Notes: a model not told the origin generated them from the sequence alone. A stretch of DNA of 64,000 nt from Streptosporangium lutulentum (GCF_030811455.1 NZ_JAUSQU010000003.1:124001-188000), one strand, 5' to 3'. Positions 37,001 through 52,000 are shown, counted from the first letter of the stretch. Made by a program: numbers and translations.

Positions 37001-40000
37001 GTCGATGGTCTCTTCGACATCCTCGCAAATGACCTCGGCGTCGGAGATGAAGAGCAACCCGAACCCGCTGTTCTTGACGGCGTCGCTCTTCAGCAGGCCG
37101 TATCGGACGCGCAAACGCCCACGAACGCCGCAGATAGGGTGCCGGCCGCCGAACCGCCGCCAAGGGCTGAGCCCACCGACGCCGCAGTTCAAGTCCTAAC
37201 CCTTGCCCAACGTGCTGATGACGCCGACCCTGCCGACCGCGCTGACGGCCAAGACGTCGAACTGGACGGTGATGGTGCCGCCGAGGACGAACAGAAACGA
37301 ATCGTAGCCGCCCCGGCCGCCGATAGTTCCTCTGATCTTTCTGGCCGGCCCGCCGCCGATATTCCATTTGCGCCGGCGATGTCCGACGGGTCGATTGCTG
37401 CCCCAACGCCCCTGGCCGCTTCGCCTACCGATGTCGACATCTGGTACGCGCTCACCGCGCGAGGAGCGAACTTCCTCGCCGACCTGGTGCGCAGTATCGA
37501 CGATCGCCGAGCGCTCAACCATCAGATTTCTAGTCAGGGAGGCAGCGTCGGGCACCGCGCTGGCGGCCCTGAACCGGATGCGTGGGAAGCCATCCACACT
37601 CGCTCTCAAGGCCTCGAGATCGAGGTCCGTCACGCTGCCGACGGAGACCGAAAAGGGCTCATCTCCTGGCAACACCTACGGCAGTGGATCAGCGCAGGCC
37701 TGGATGCCCCCTCACGTGACGTACTGCTAACCGCCCAGCGGGCCGCGGCGCGCTACAGGAGCGCCCAGCCAGCCTTCAGAGCCCTTGGGGAAGAACAGTT
37801 ACATCGGCTAGCACACACTGAAATCGACAACCTAGGCACCAAGATCGCTACTGAAGTTATCGCACGTGCCCTACATGCCCGTCAGGCCGGACTGCCCTTA
37901 CCGGGCCTGCTGCCGCGCTATGGCCAAGCTCCGTCGCAGGCGCCGACTTCCCTGTTCGATGCTGGGCAAGATGACACCGGCGATGCCGCGTATGCCCAGC
38001 GCGTCGAGCGCCTACAACAGTTCATGGATGTCTTGCCTGCCCGCTGGTATGAACCGACCCCGGTGAGCCGGTTGAAGCCCGGTGATTTCCTTCATCATCC
38101 CCTCTACTCCGGCGATCTCTACAAGATCACCACGTCGGCCGTCGATCGTGGGGAGTATTTTGAGGCCCTCGGAGAAATCGTCGGTCGCGGGCAGGTCGTC
38201 ACCGACCAATGGTTCAAGCACGAGGACCCCGACCCCATAGTCGATGTCCTGGTGTTACCCCAGTCGCTCGAGCCATTGTTCGACCTCGATCAGCAGTCGG
38301 CCCTCACGGCCGAGCAGAGCATCGCATCAGGTGGTTTCCTCGTGGAGGAGCCTGCCAGCACCGCAGCCCAGGCCAACGACCACGATGAACGGCCCGAATC
38401 TGCGGCCGATCAAACCTCTCCGGCAGCCCGGCGGGCTGCCGGCGACCGCGATGATGACAAGCTCGCCGAAGCTCACAACACGGAGGGGCTGCAAGACCTC
38501 AACGCCGACGAACAATCGCAGGCCAAACCCGGTGGATCCGACGGCATTGCCCCTCGATCCGCCATACCGGACCCGCACCTGCCCGCGGCTACTACACGCA
38601 GCGTACCGATCGCCGAAACGACATCATCGGCCGAGATCACCGACGTCGATATCTTCTACGCCATCAACGGGCCGCGCTCTCGGTTCATAGCTGCTCTCAT
38701 CCGCAGCATCGACGACCCCAAGGCGCTCAATGATGTGATCTCCGGGCAGGGCGGATCCGGCGGTATCCGTTCCGGCGGCCCAGAGCCTGGCCTAATCCGG
38801 TCAATTCAGAATCGCCGCAAGGGGCTAGAGATCGAGGTCAAGGCCCCTGGAGGCACCCGGCAGGGAATCGTGCCTTGGCGCAGGCTGGGGCAATGGATCG
38901 CACTCGGCCTCGATCCCTACACGCGGGACGCGTTCTTGACCGCCTCCTCGTTGGAGACCCGGCTTAGATCATCGTCTGGGCTGTTCTATGAAATGGGCGA
39001 AACCCATCTGAACGTGATGGCCGAAAAGGAGGTCGAGGCCTTCCTTCGCGAGCTCACGGACACCATCACCGAACGGGCCCTGCAGAGGCGCCAGGCAGGA
39101 TCGCCCTTGCAGAAACCGGTCCGTCGCTCCACTCTCACGACCCCTGAACCAACCGCCCTATCGTTCGACGTCGGCGACGCCGTCGCGCCGGACAATCCCT
39201 ACGCCGCCCGCATGCAGCGTTTGCATGAGATTGCTGCTGTCTTTCCCGATCGCTGGTACGACTCCACGCCGCTGAGCCAGGTCCAGCCCGGATGCGTCCT
39301 CAGGCGTTCCGGCCACTTAGGTGGCCTGTACCGAGTCTCTCAGCCCGGCGTCGACCATGGCGAGTACATCGAATTCACCGGTGAATTGATCAAGAATGGA
39401 AAGGTCGTCACTGACCGCCGGTACAAGAGCCACGTCACGGTGGACGTTCAGCTGTTGCCGCAATCACTTCAGCCATTGTTCGACCTCGATCAGCAGCCGG
39501 CTCTCACTGCTGAGGCGAGCGCCGCACCGGCAGGATTTCTCGCTGAGAAGCCTGCCAATACCGCCGTCCACGCTCAAGACGGTGGCTCACCCGGATTGGC
39601 AGCTGATCAGGCTCCCGCGGCAGTCCAGCGGGCTGACGACACGGCCTTCGATGACGATGAGCTCGCCGCAGTCCACCACAACGAGGGGAGGCAAGAACCC
39701 GGCGGTATCGAGCTTGCGGACATCGGTGCCAGGGAGAACGGAAGCGATCAGCAGGAACGCCAGCTCACGTCGGAAAATCCGGCACCTGCGTCTGCCCCGT
39801 CACCGTTGTCACCGATCACACCGGCTTCCGCCACTCCCGCTCGTGCTCGTAGCGCAGGCGATGCCACAGCGCTGACCAATACCGATATCTACTACACGAT
39901 CAAGAGTCTCGACGACCATTTTCTGGCCACTCTGGTCCGCAGCATCGACAACCGAGGCGCCCTCGCGCAGGTGATTTCCAGGCAAGAAGGCTTCAGCGTC

Positions 40001-43000
40001 CACCGCTCCGATGACGCTGAACCCGAGGTTCGGCACTCTGGCCAGGTTCAGCGCAAAGGAGTGAACACCGAAGTCCGATCCCCCGCCGGTATCCGCGGCG
40101 GATTGCTGTCGTGGAACCGGCTACGACAGTGGGTGGCATCCGGCTTGGACCAGCGCTCTCAGCAATTACTGCTGGATGCCGATCGGATGGTGCTCCGCTA
40201 CGCCCTCGCACGCAAAGGCTTTCGAGCTCTGGGCGAAACCAGCCTGCACGCTGCAGCAGAACGCGAGATCCACACCGTGCTCCTCAGCGCACGAGACGCG
40301 ATCCTTGACCGCGCGCTGTACGCCCGCCAAGCCGGTATTCCTCTGGCCGCACTGGTTCGCCGAGCACGCAACGATCCTGAGCCCACCGCCACGCTGTTTG
40401 ATCCGGGCCCCGAGAACGGCCCGAATGAGAGCCACCCCGCGCTAACCGCAATTCATTACCTACAGCAGCTGGATAGCGTCCTGCCCCCGCAGGTAGATGA
40501 GAATGTTCCTCTCAGCCAGCTGGTGATCGGGGATTTCCTGGAGCATCCCGGATATCCCGGCGACACATTTCGCTTGACCGCCCTGCCCCAGGATCGTGGA
40601 GACTACTTCGACCTCCCCGGTGAACTGCTCCGCCAGGCTGGCGTAGTCCCCTTCCGCCTGCATAAGCACCTCAGCCCCGACCCGCCCGTGCGGCGGATCC
40701 TACTGCCCACGTCCCTGGCGCTATTCGTCCCTTCCCCGCAGATCGCCGCAGACCCCGAGCCCGCGAGCCCTGCACTCGAACCCGCCGTCACCAGCGTCGG
40801 CGATGCGGTGGCCTCGGCCGCACTCCACCCGACACCTGGCTTGTTCGACCCAGCCACCCACGAGCGGATCACTCAGGCTGCCGTCGAGCTGCAGCAGGCG
40901 CTACGCGCCGCTCCCCCGGTCGACATTGAGCCGGCTCTGGGCGTGTTCCTGGAGGCCGCCACGGCCACCGTCTCCGCGCCCGCCGATGATCCTCATCGCG
41001 AGGAGCGCAATCGCCTGACCGAAGCCGCTTATGCGAACAACACTGACTACGGCGTCGCGCTGGCGATCCGGATCGCGGCGGCCTACGGCATGCCCACGGG
41101 TCCGATCGAGCACTACGGGCGCACGCTCGATCAGACCTCCAGCGGGCGGAGGTTTCGAGGACTGGCCGCACGCATCGCGGAGATGGAAACCCGCGGCGGC
41201 GTCGAGCTGGACGGTACCGGCTGGAGCGCGCTCGCCCGAACCGACCTTGGCCAGCCGACCGCCCTGATCTCCCTACTCGCTCTGGGCGAGATCTTGCGCC
41301 GCCGTGGACGATCCGGCCCGCCACCCGGGGCGATCACCGGTGTCGAATTCGCCCGATCTCTCGCCACCGATCCTGAGCAGCTGCCGCGCGCCTGGACAAT
41401 CGACCATGACGGCCTGGACGCCGCCATCACCTACGCCGGCCACCGCCGCGTCCTCAGCAGCCACGAGGCGGACTTCGCCGGCGCGGAAGAGACCTGGGTG
41501 CAGGTCAGACACCGACTGCGCCTCATCGCCGCTCAACGCGCCGCGCAGGTCACGGCCCAAGGCATAACACGGGTCCTCACCCATCTGGCCATCGCACCGC
41601 ACCAGCACATCATGGCGTTGATGCCGGAGCTGACACCGCAGGTGCAGGCGACGATGACCCACACCGCGTACGCACACGCTCAGGGGCTGCAAACCAGCGA
41701 CGACGACGCCCTGCACCGCTACGCGATCACGCTGCATGCCAAAGTCGACCACCTGATCGACTCCGACGATCTCACTCAGGACGACCAGCGGGCCGGTGCT
41801 CGAGAAATTGGCTTTCAGCTCATCGGCTGGGACGCCGCAGCCGCGCGCATTACCGCAGCTGATCCGACGCGCGACCCGCAGCCCAGCGCCGCCTACCTGG
41901 CCGGTACGCGCCTGGCCCGGGCGCTATATCACGCCCCCGAGGACCTGGCATACCATCCCCTAACCGACGCGGACCCGCAGACCTTAAGTGGAGCGGCGGA
42001 CTATGCCAGGGCCCGTAATGATCTGGGACGACCGCGTCCGGCAGGCACCGCCTGGATACCCGCCGCCCGGCGATGGACCGCGCTGGCCAGCTATCTGCAC
42101 CAGCTCACCGAGCCCAATCCCAGCATGCTGGCCCCCACCGAGCTCGCGCAACTCCTCAACGCCACCGTCACCATCGAAGAGGCGGCAGGCGACGACGCCA
42201 ACCCGACCAATCCAGTCCTCCAGCCCGGGGCGCCGTTCGGCCTTGAGACCCAACTCTTTGACCCCGCCACCGACGAGCGACTCCTGCAGAGCATCACCAA
42301 GCAGCTGGGCCACGTACAGGCCCGTCGTGGCCTCGACCTGAGCGCTCAGCGGCTGCGAGGGATCGCTGAGCGTCTATCCATCACAGAGCTACCGGGCCCG
42401 TTCTCCTTCACCCAGGAGGATCAGGCCTCCATCGCCGCGGCGGTCCCGGAGTACATCTCCGGCCTGTTGAATGCGCCCGACAAAGACTGGCACCAGGACC
42501 TGACGGACCTGCACGCTCTGATCGACAACCTCGCTGAGGCGTCGCAGATCACCCCGCCGCGTCGCCAGGAGCTACAGCGCGTAATCGCCGCACGGTTGTG
42601 TGCGTGGGATGCGGCGCTGGGCCAGCTGCAGGCCGCCCAGCCCGCTCGCCGTTCGCTGCCGTCCCGGGCCTACCGCGATGGTGTCCCTCTGGTCCGGCAC
42701 CTGCATGTCGAGGACCCCACAGGGGAGATTTTCACCGCCATACGGCACACGATCGACCTGCCTACCCTGCTGGGCGCCGCCGACTACGCCAACGCCCGAT
42801 GGCGACAAACCGATGACCTGCCTGATCAGCCGGGCACCGGCGCCGGAAACCGGTGGCACGCCTTGGGCGCTCGCCTGTGGGACCAGGCGGACCTGGAGCC
42901 CGACCAGCGAACCGACGACATCACCGCGCCCCCCGTCGCCTTGTCGGCCACAGACCCGACACAGCAACAAGCCAACCAACCGGACCCCCCCCGCTACTCC

Positions 43001-46000
43001 CCCGGCTCCGCAATCTTCGACGACGCCACAACCGAGCATCTGAAGCAGTCGGCTCGCCAATTGGAGCTCGCCCTGCGCGAGGGCACCGCCGCCGATATGG
43101 ACACCACCTACCAGTCCTTTCGCAGCATCATCCAATCCGCTGTGGCCGCCAGCACCTCATCCGGCTACCGTCCGTCGGCCATCGAAGCCGACCGGATGCT
43201 CTACTACTCGGCCAACGCCTACAACGAGCGTGCCGTCCAACTCATCACCACGGTCGCGGCTGCCTACGGGCTGGACGAGGCTGCCATCGAGCCATACATC
43301 TCCCGCCAGGACCACCGGCCGGTGCCGTTGGGGTTGGAGGGGGTCGCGGCTCTTGCCCAGCGGATGGGCTCCTGGAGCGAGGACAAGGTCGACGCGCTCG
43401 CCATGGGCCTGCACGCCGACCACCACATCGAGCGGGCCATTGATCTGCAAACACTGCTCGCCCTGTCGGTCATTCACCCCGATGGACCTGAGCGGGAATA
43501 CCTACTCGGCAGTGAGTTCGCCCGTGCCTGCTACCGCGAAGACCTCAGCCGAGCATGGTCGACGCATGAGCAGACCATCCAGGGCGCCCTGGACTATGCC
43601 CGCATCCGGGCCGAGGTTCTCACCGGTCGCGCTGATCTCGATCCCACCGGCTGGGCCCATCTGGCCGATGGCCTGCAGCGCATCCGCGACTGGCGTCAAA
43701 CGATGCTGGACGTCGAGCGCATCCAGGCGGTCGCTGGCCGGCTCCAGCTACCCGATCCGCCCATCCAGGCGCTCGACACCGGGTATGCGCCTCGCCTCGC
43801 CATAGCCACCACGGCGCGCACTCACCTCGCCCACCTGATGACCTTGTCCGATACCGACCTGCAGGTAGAGGCCATGGGCCTGCATGCTCTGCTGGACCAC
43901 TACGATCGCGCGCCCGGGCTGGACTCTGGACGGCGCACAGAAATCGCCGCTGACGCGCTCGCCCGACTGATCGCCTGGGATGCGGTCCTCCTACACGCTG
44001 AGGCCACCCACCCCGACCGGCCCATGATCGCCGGCCCCGCCTACCACGCTGGTATCGCGCTGGCCCGGCGCCTGCGCGTGGAGGACCGCGACGAGGAGAC
44101 GTTCGCTGCCACGGTTCACGCCGCCGATCGTGATGCCCTGATCGGAGCCGCCGACTACGCCCACGCCCGCGCGGTCGATCGTGCCGTCTTTCCCGCCGGG
44201 CCCGAGCCGAAGGCCGAAGGACAGCGCTGGCAAGAGATCGCCACCCGCATCCAGGCCGCCCTAGGGATCACCCCTGAGCAGCGTCCCGAGCTGCTGGGCC
44301 GCCCGCTCAGCGACCTTCCCCGCCCCGACCCCCTTCCCTTGACCGGCGTAAGCGGTCCGGCCGCCGCGCAGCCGAGCCCGCGCGCCGCCGACAGCCAGCA
44401 ACCGCTCGTTGAGGTCGACCCGGCATCCGAGCCGCCAGAGGCAGCGCCGTTCACCCTCGATCCCGGCCCGCTCTCTCCCGCGGTCCAGCAACGGCTCGCT
44501 GAACACGCGCTGGCCTTTCAAGACGCCCTGGACAGCCGCAACGCTGCCCGCATCGATACCAGCTACCAGCAACTGGCCGCCGCGCTACGGGCCGCGGTCA
44601 CCGATCTGGACCCGTTGCTGGACGCTCCTGTGGTCCGTGACCGCGACCGCGTGCTGCGCCAGGCGCGCGAGGCGGGGGTCGAGGTGGCCGCCGACATCAC
44701 CCGGCACATCGCCCGAGCCAACGGCGCCACCGCCGCCGAAGCCGAAGGGTTCGCCAACCGGCAGCGCAACACCGTTGAGCCGCTGGTCGGGGTCAGCGGC
44801 CTGGTGGAGTTCATGGCCACCAAGACGCCGGCGGAACTGGATAAGTCCGCCATGGTCATGCGGGCCCAACTGGACGTCGGCCTAACCTCCAACGAGGTCG
44901 CCCTTCCGGTGCTGTCGGTGGTCCAGACCCAGCCACCCAGCGCCGCCTACCTGGCCGGCGCCGAGCTCGCCCGGACCCTGCACCTCCAACAGCGCCTGGA
45001 CGACGCCTGGACGATGGACGAGGAGAGCCTGCGCGGCGCCGTGGACTACGCCCAAGCGCGCGTGGACCTCGGCCCCAACTACGCGGCGGCCGAAGCTTCC
45101 GCCTGGATGCCGACCCGTGACCACCTGGCGAACATCTGGGACCACCGCCGCCCCGCGCTCGAGGAAGCACACCGCGAGGCCGAAGCCAACGTCAGCGACG
45201 CCGACCCCGGCGCTACGACGCCAGCGGACGCCCCGCGGTTCTTCCCCATGCCCGGAGTATTCGCGGCGCCTGTCCACGAGCAGCTCAGCACCGCCGCCAC
45301 CGCCTACCAGCGCGCATTGGACAGCCGCAATCCAGCACAGATCGATAGCGCCTACAGCGATCTGGCCGCCGTGGTGCGTGAAGCGCTCACCACGCTGGCC
45401 CCGGGACCCGGCGACCGCGAAGCCGCCGAACGCGACCGGATCCTGCGCCCCGCCCGCGACGCGGGCGTGCACGTGGGCGCGGACATCATCCGGCAGACGG
45501 CGCTGCTCAACGGAGCCAGCCCCGACGAAGCCGAGACCTTGGCCCAACAACAGCTGACGGCCAACGAACCGCTGCGCCTGGCGCGCCAGCAGGTCGGATC
45601 CATGACCGGCCACACCCAGAACCAGCTCGATGCCACCGCCATGTATCTGCGGGCCCGCCTGGACACCGGCATGACCGTCGATGAAATCATCCTCGCGGGC
45701 CTGTCGGTGGTGCAATCGACCCCACCCAGCCCCGAATATCTGGCCGGTGCCGCACTCGCCCGGCAGATGCACGCCACCGGACGCCTGGATGCGGCGTGGA
45801 CCAGCGCACCGCAGACGCTACGCGCCATCGTGGACTACGCTGCCGCACGCGCTGACATCGGCCCCGACTACCGGCCCGCCGACTCCCCTTCCTGGATCCC
45901 TCTGCGCGATCGTCTGGCACTGATCTCTGAGCAGCGGCGCTTCGACATGGACACCGACCGGCTGCAGCGGATCGCCCAGGCCATCTTCATGCCCGAACCT

Positions 46001-49000
46001 CCCACCGACGCCCTGCCGTTCTTCACCGACGTCGAGCGCACCTCAGCGGCCGAGGCGGTGCGCGGCCGCGCCAACGAGATATGGGGAATGAGAGACGACG
46101 AGCTGCACTATGAGGCGCTGCGCCTGCAGGCAGCCGTAGAACACCTTCGTCGCTGGCCACAGATCCCCCCGGCCGATCGCCGCACCCACCTGCATCGTGA
46201 ACTGCTGGTGCGCTTCCCCAGCTGGGACATGGTCACCGGCCGCGCCGCCCTCCACGACGGCCGTAGCCCGCTGCCCAGCGCCGCCTACCTCGAGGGGATC
46301 GCGCTGGCCAAAGACCTCTACGCTCAGCGGCTGGACGGCCCGGCCATCGTGGCCCACATCCGTGATCTGCCGATGGAAACGCTGCTGGGCGCCTCCAACT
46401 ACGCCGAAATCCGCTGGGACGCCCAGCCCACCCCCGACACTCCCGAATGGCCTCGCGAGGTACGCCGCTGGCGACACATCGGTGACCAGATCCGCATGCA
46501 CGCCGGCATCCTGGCCGAACCCGAGATCGACCTCCAGGCGCTGTACGGCGACAACCCCGGCCCCAACATTCACCCATACGAGTCCGAACTGGACGTTGAG
46601 CTCCAGCGGACCTGGCACGCGCTGCACGGCTGTGAACCTGCTAACTGCGACCTCGGCGATCTCGATGACGACCGCGCCGACGCCTTGCGTTACGCACTGG
46701 ATGTCGACACCCATCTGGGCCAGCTCGGCATCGCCACCGGCAGCCACGCCGTGGTGTGGCACGCCGAAACGCGCGACCTCGCCGTGCAGTGGCAACCCGC
46801 TCCCGGCGAGCTGCCGTGGAACCTGACGGTGGCTGCCAACTCCGCCAACCTTCAGGTCTTTCGCGGCGACTTTTGGATAGTTAACGTCTTCATTGGCGGG
46901 CCGGACACCGTTCCCGCCGCGCACGCTGCGCAGGCCTTCCATACCGCTCTCCTCGACCGCGCCGGCCTGGTCGCCGTCGGCGCCGCATTGCCCGAGGCCA
47001 CCGCGGCGCCGCTGGATGAACCCGCCCCGGCAGGCCCCAGCGCGCACGAGCAGGTCGAGCAGATCCGTGCCCGCCTGGCCGCGCTCCCTGCCGAAGCTCT
47101 GCCCTCGCGCCGCCCCGCCGGAGCTCAGACACCAGCAGAGAGCGAACACGACTTCGCCGAGCGGCTGTCGCGGGTGCGCGACCGCCTCACCCTGGTGGCC
47201 GAAAGCCCGTATCTGGCGCCTACCCCTGGCGGGCACCTGCTGGTCATCGGCGACGACACCCGGCGCATCGTCACCGCTTTCGCCGGGCTAGGAGTGGTGC
47301 CCGAGGTGCTGCTGAAGGACCGCTCCGAGCAGGAGATCGCCGAAATCGCCGCCCGTCTGGAAGCCCACGTGCGCGACGGCGACGGCCAGCCGTTTCCCTG
47401 GGCGTCGGCCGACAACCCCGACCACGCCACATGGACATCTGAGCGCGGACTCACCGTGCGCGATGACATCGTGCACCTGATCGCCGGATACGACCGCCAG
47501 CACGATCGCGACTCCCTCGCACTCACCCGCGACAACGAGCGCATCTGGGATGTCCACCACGCCCAGCAGGGCCGCCCCCGGGGAAAAATCCGCCGGGAGA
47601 ACATTCAACGAGGCGACCGGCTACGGATCATCCGCTCCCGGCAACGAGACTGGAACTCCGACGCTCGCGAGGGCATCGTCGATGACGTGCGCCAGCTCGG
47701 CGCACAAGGCACCGAAGTCGACCTGATCGACGAAAACGGCACTTCCACCCTCACCCTCACCGCCGAGGACGGCCTGGTTCGGCTCGGCGATCTGTGGGCG
47801 CTCCCCGAGGCGTTCACCGCCCAGCCCCACCAGCCGGCGACCGCGCTCCCGCTGTCGCACGAACCTGCTGTACCTGCCGAAACGGGCACCGAGCAGCTGC
47901 CGACCGGCCAGCTATCACAGCTCCCTGCCTCGCCACCCGCGCCCGCGCCAGTTTCAGCAGGGTCCGCAGCGCCGCAGCCGCCGGTGGCCGATCGCGACCT
48001 CCTTGCGTCGGCCTACCCGCCCGAGAGCGGCGAGGGCGCGATCGAGACGGCGATGAGGCAGCTGATCGACGGGCTGCACCGCGACGACGAGGCGGTCGCG
48101 CAGCACGCGCTGACCGACCTGGTGATGCACCTCGTGGCCGCCGCCAATCGATCGATTGGCAACGCGCAACCCGCCGCCCTGCGGCCGAAAGCGGAATTCT
48201 CCGGCGCGGTCGAGGGCGCCATGCTGCAGCTCTTGGAGGAGCTGCGCCGTGGCGATGAGGCCGCCACCGCCGACGCCTTGAGCATCGTGCTCACCCTGAT
48301 CGCTGCGCCGGCCATGTCGTCCCTTGCCGACGACATCAAGCGGAATGCCTCCTGGCCGCAGACCGGCGCAGGGGTTGAGGACCTGACGCCCGCCCGGCGC
48401 AGGGACATGCTCACCGACGGTGCCAACCTCATGGCGCGGACATGGCATGGAGGCGACGCGGAGACCTCCAGTAGCACGTTCACCTTCCTGCTGGACGTCA
48501 TGACGATTGTCGTGACACCGGGGGTCGCCGATGAATCTGCTCCTGAGCGCGAGGCCGCTGAAAGCGTCCGGCAGACCCACGACGCCGATGGTGAGCGCGA
48601 GGCGGCCCCGACGGCCGATGCGCCGCAGTCCCCCGCAGCCGCGCAGGTACCGCCCTATGGATTCGAGGCCCAAGCTGAAGCCGCTGAAGCGATCTTGTCG
48701 CCACCAACCCGGCACGCTTTCGACAGGACGGATCTACACGTCGATGACTACATCGAGGCCTACGGCACATGGCGCCGCATCCGGCGTCTCAACGATAAAT
48801 CGATCACTTCCGTCAACGAGGCCGGGGTCTCCCGCCGCCACAACTACTTCGCGGTCGCCCGGGTTCGCCGCCCCATCCCGCAGGGGCATGCCCCCGTCTC
48901 CAGCCCGCAGTGGATGCGCCAGGCCTTCACTTTGCCGATCTACGCGCTCGAGTACGCCCGCCGTCAATCAGATGCACAACACCTGACCTACCACGTCTAT

Positions 49001-52000
49001 CGGCGTGGTCACGTGTTCGTCGCCGATGTCGGATCCATCGACCATCCGCACTACGCGGTCGCCAACGGCGTATGGACCCGCGTCATCGACGGCGTCCACC
49101 AGCCGGTCTCACGGTCGCCCGCCTGGAAAGAGCTGACCGAGCTCGCCGCGTCTGCCGTGTCCCTCGCCGCTGATGCGGACTTGGAGGGCGCCGATCCGGC
49201 GCGGCAGGAGGAGCCGAGCGCGACACCAGATCTAGATCTCCAGCAGGCCTGGCATCGTAGCCACGGGTGCGAGCCGGCCACATGCGTCATCGGCCCGCTG
49301 GCCGCCGAGCGGCTGCCGGATCTGCAACGCGCCCTGGACATCGACGACGCCGTGGAGCGGCTGGGCGTACCCAACGGCCTGCACGAGGTCACCTGGGATT
49401 CCACCATGCGGGCTTTTGGCGTCAGCTGGAGTGCGAGCCGCCTCGACCGCGACTGGACCCTCTACGTCCACGCCGCAGGCAACGGGATTTTCGCCGTCAT
49501 GCACGGCTCGGTGTGGGCCGATGCCGGACTCGGACTGACCAGCGACACCCCCGTGCACGAGGCCGCCGCCAGCTTCCACACCTTTTTGATCGAACGCGCC
49601 GGACTCCATGACCCCGACCCTGACCGCGCCCTCGCCCTAGCACCGGCCCGGGATCCGCTTTCCTCCCCCACCGCTGATCCCACGACCCAGCCGGAGACCA
49701 AGGCTCCGGGCCCGGAGCCGATCCTGGTTCAGCTGTCGCCCACCGTAGACGCAACTGCCGAGGGTGAACCGGCGCCCGCCGCGCTCGACAGCGGCGAGGA
49801 CCCGCCGGGCCCCGTCACTGGGCCCCTGGCTACCCGAATCATCATCGACGAGCACGGCCTACAGCCCGTGGTGCGCGGCACCCACTTCAAGCTCGACCCT
49901 CCGGCGCTGCGACAAGCACTCAAAGACAACCACTTCAACTGGAAGAAAGACCTGACCCATTGGCTTTATGAAGGACCACCCAGCACCAGCGCCCATGCCG
50001 TCGCCCAGCTACGCCACACCATCGATGAGCTGGACAGTCGGCACGCTCGCACCGTGGAAGCGGCCAAGGCCAAAGCCGAGTCGGCCAAGGCCAAGCCGTC
50101 GTATCCGCCGACCGCCCAGCAGCAGGCCATTATCGATGCCTGCCTGCGAGGCCTCGATGCCGCTGTCCAAGCGCTGGCCGGCACCGGCAAGACCTCTACC
50201 TTGCGGCTGGTCGCGCACGCGTTGGCCGAGAGCGCCCCCACCAAGAAGATCATCTATTTCGCCTACAACCGCTCCATCGCCGACGAGGCACAAGCGGCCT
50301 TTCCCGACAACGTCACCGCCAACACCTCGCACTCCTTCGCCCGCGCCGGACTGGCCGACGGCCGCTACAAAAACAAGATCAACCAGGTGGGTCAGGGCGT
50401 GCGCCTGCCCGCCGACCAAGCCGCCATTTTGGGCATCCCCAAGCAGTTCATCGCCGATGACGAATACGTCTCCGGTGCGGTGGCGGCCCGTTTGGCCATG
50501 GCCACCGTGCGTAAATACCGCGAAAGCGGTGATGACGACCTCACCGGCCAGCACCTGCCGCAGGCGGTGAGCGACACTCCTGAACTGGCCACCGCCGTCC
50601 TTGGCTACGCCCGCGCCGCCTGGGCTGACATCACCGACCCGGCAGGCAAGCTCCTCTTCGATCACGACGACTACTTAAAAATCTGGGCGTTGAGCAAGCC
50701 CCGCCTGCTCTGCGACATGATCTTTTTCGACGAAGCCCAGGACATCAACGGGGTGCTGCGCAGGCTGGTGCAAGACCAGCCGACCCAGACCATCGTGGTC
50801 GGCGACTCCAACCAGTCCATCTACAGCTTCCGTGGCGCGATCGACGCGCTGAGGGGCTGGCCCGCTAACGTCACGCTGCCCCTGACGCAAAGCTGGCGTT
50901 TCGGCTCCGTGCCCGCCGCGGTCGGCAACCGGTTCCTGACCATGCTGGGCTCGCCGCTGCTGCTGGAGGGTAACCCCCGCCTCAACACCCGCCTGGCACC
51001 GGTCGAGGCTCCGGACGCGGTGCTGTGCCGAACTAACGCCGGCGCGATCGGTGAGGTCTTCGACGCCCTGCAATCGGGCAAGCGGGTGGCCATGGTCGGA
51101 GGCGGCCAAGCCCTCAAAGACATCGCCCGCGCCGCCCGCGACCTGCAAAAAGGTCGCCGCACCAGGCATCCGGAACTGGCGGATTTCCCCGACTGGGACG
51201 CGGTACGCGATCACATCAGGGACGATCCCGACGCCCAGAGCCTGGAAGTGTTCGTCACCCTGGTGGAGCGCTACGGCGCCGAGCAGCTGATCCGGATGCT
51301 GGATCAGCTGGTGCCCGAAGACGACCCGGATCCCGATGAGGGACCGCAGGTGGTGGTCTCCACCGTGCATAAGGCCAAGGGCCGGGAATGGGACCACGTC
51401 AAGATCGCCAATGACTTCCGGGGCCCCACCTACGACGAGAAGACCAAGGAGATCATCCCTCCGTCGGATGAGGCTCTCCGGCTGGCGTATGTGACCGTCA
51501 CCCGGGCCCGTAAAACCCTGCAGCTGGGGTCGCTGGGATGGATCTGCGACGACGACGTCGTCGCCGAGGTGATGGCCGCACTGCCGTCCCACTTGCGTAA
51601 CCGGCCCATCCCGGTCATTCCCGACGCCGACGGCCCGCCTCCCGCCGCGGCGGCGCCGGATCAACTAGATCGCGTATCGTCGGTGCCCTCCGATACCGTC
51701 AACCCTCAAGAGCAGCCGCACCTCACCGCGGCCGCCACGTCACACGCGCCGATGCTGCCGTTGGTGTTGCCACAGGTAAGACAGGAGGAAAACGGCGATG
51801 AACCACTACGGTCAGCTGGCCCAGACCTACATGCGCCAGTGGAGGCCCCAGGCCTACCAGCAGATCAGCGACCTGCAGACGCACTTCACGGAGCTGGGCG
51901 AGACGATCGCGGACCGGGTGCTGGAGCTGAAGATGCAGATGGCCGGCTCCGACCCGCAGGGCGAGGGCTACCTACAGAAGGTGCAGCGCCTGGAGCGGGC

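Noticed and set aside
43230-43805. 191-codon frame in another phase within the giant gene
   Set aside because: Unlike the TnpV-like gene it has no RBS and is Ser/Arg/Pro-rich, and the giant-frame sequence there is well-behaved repeat domain.
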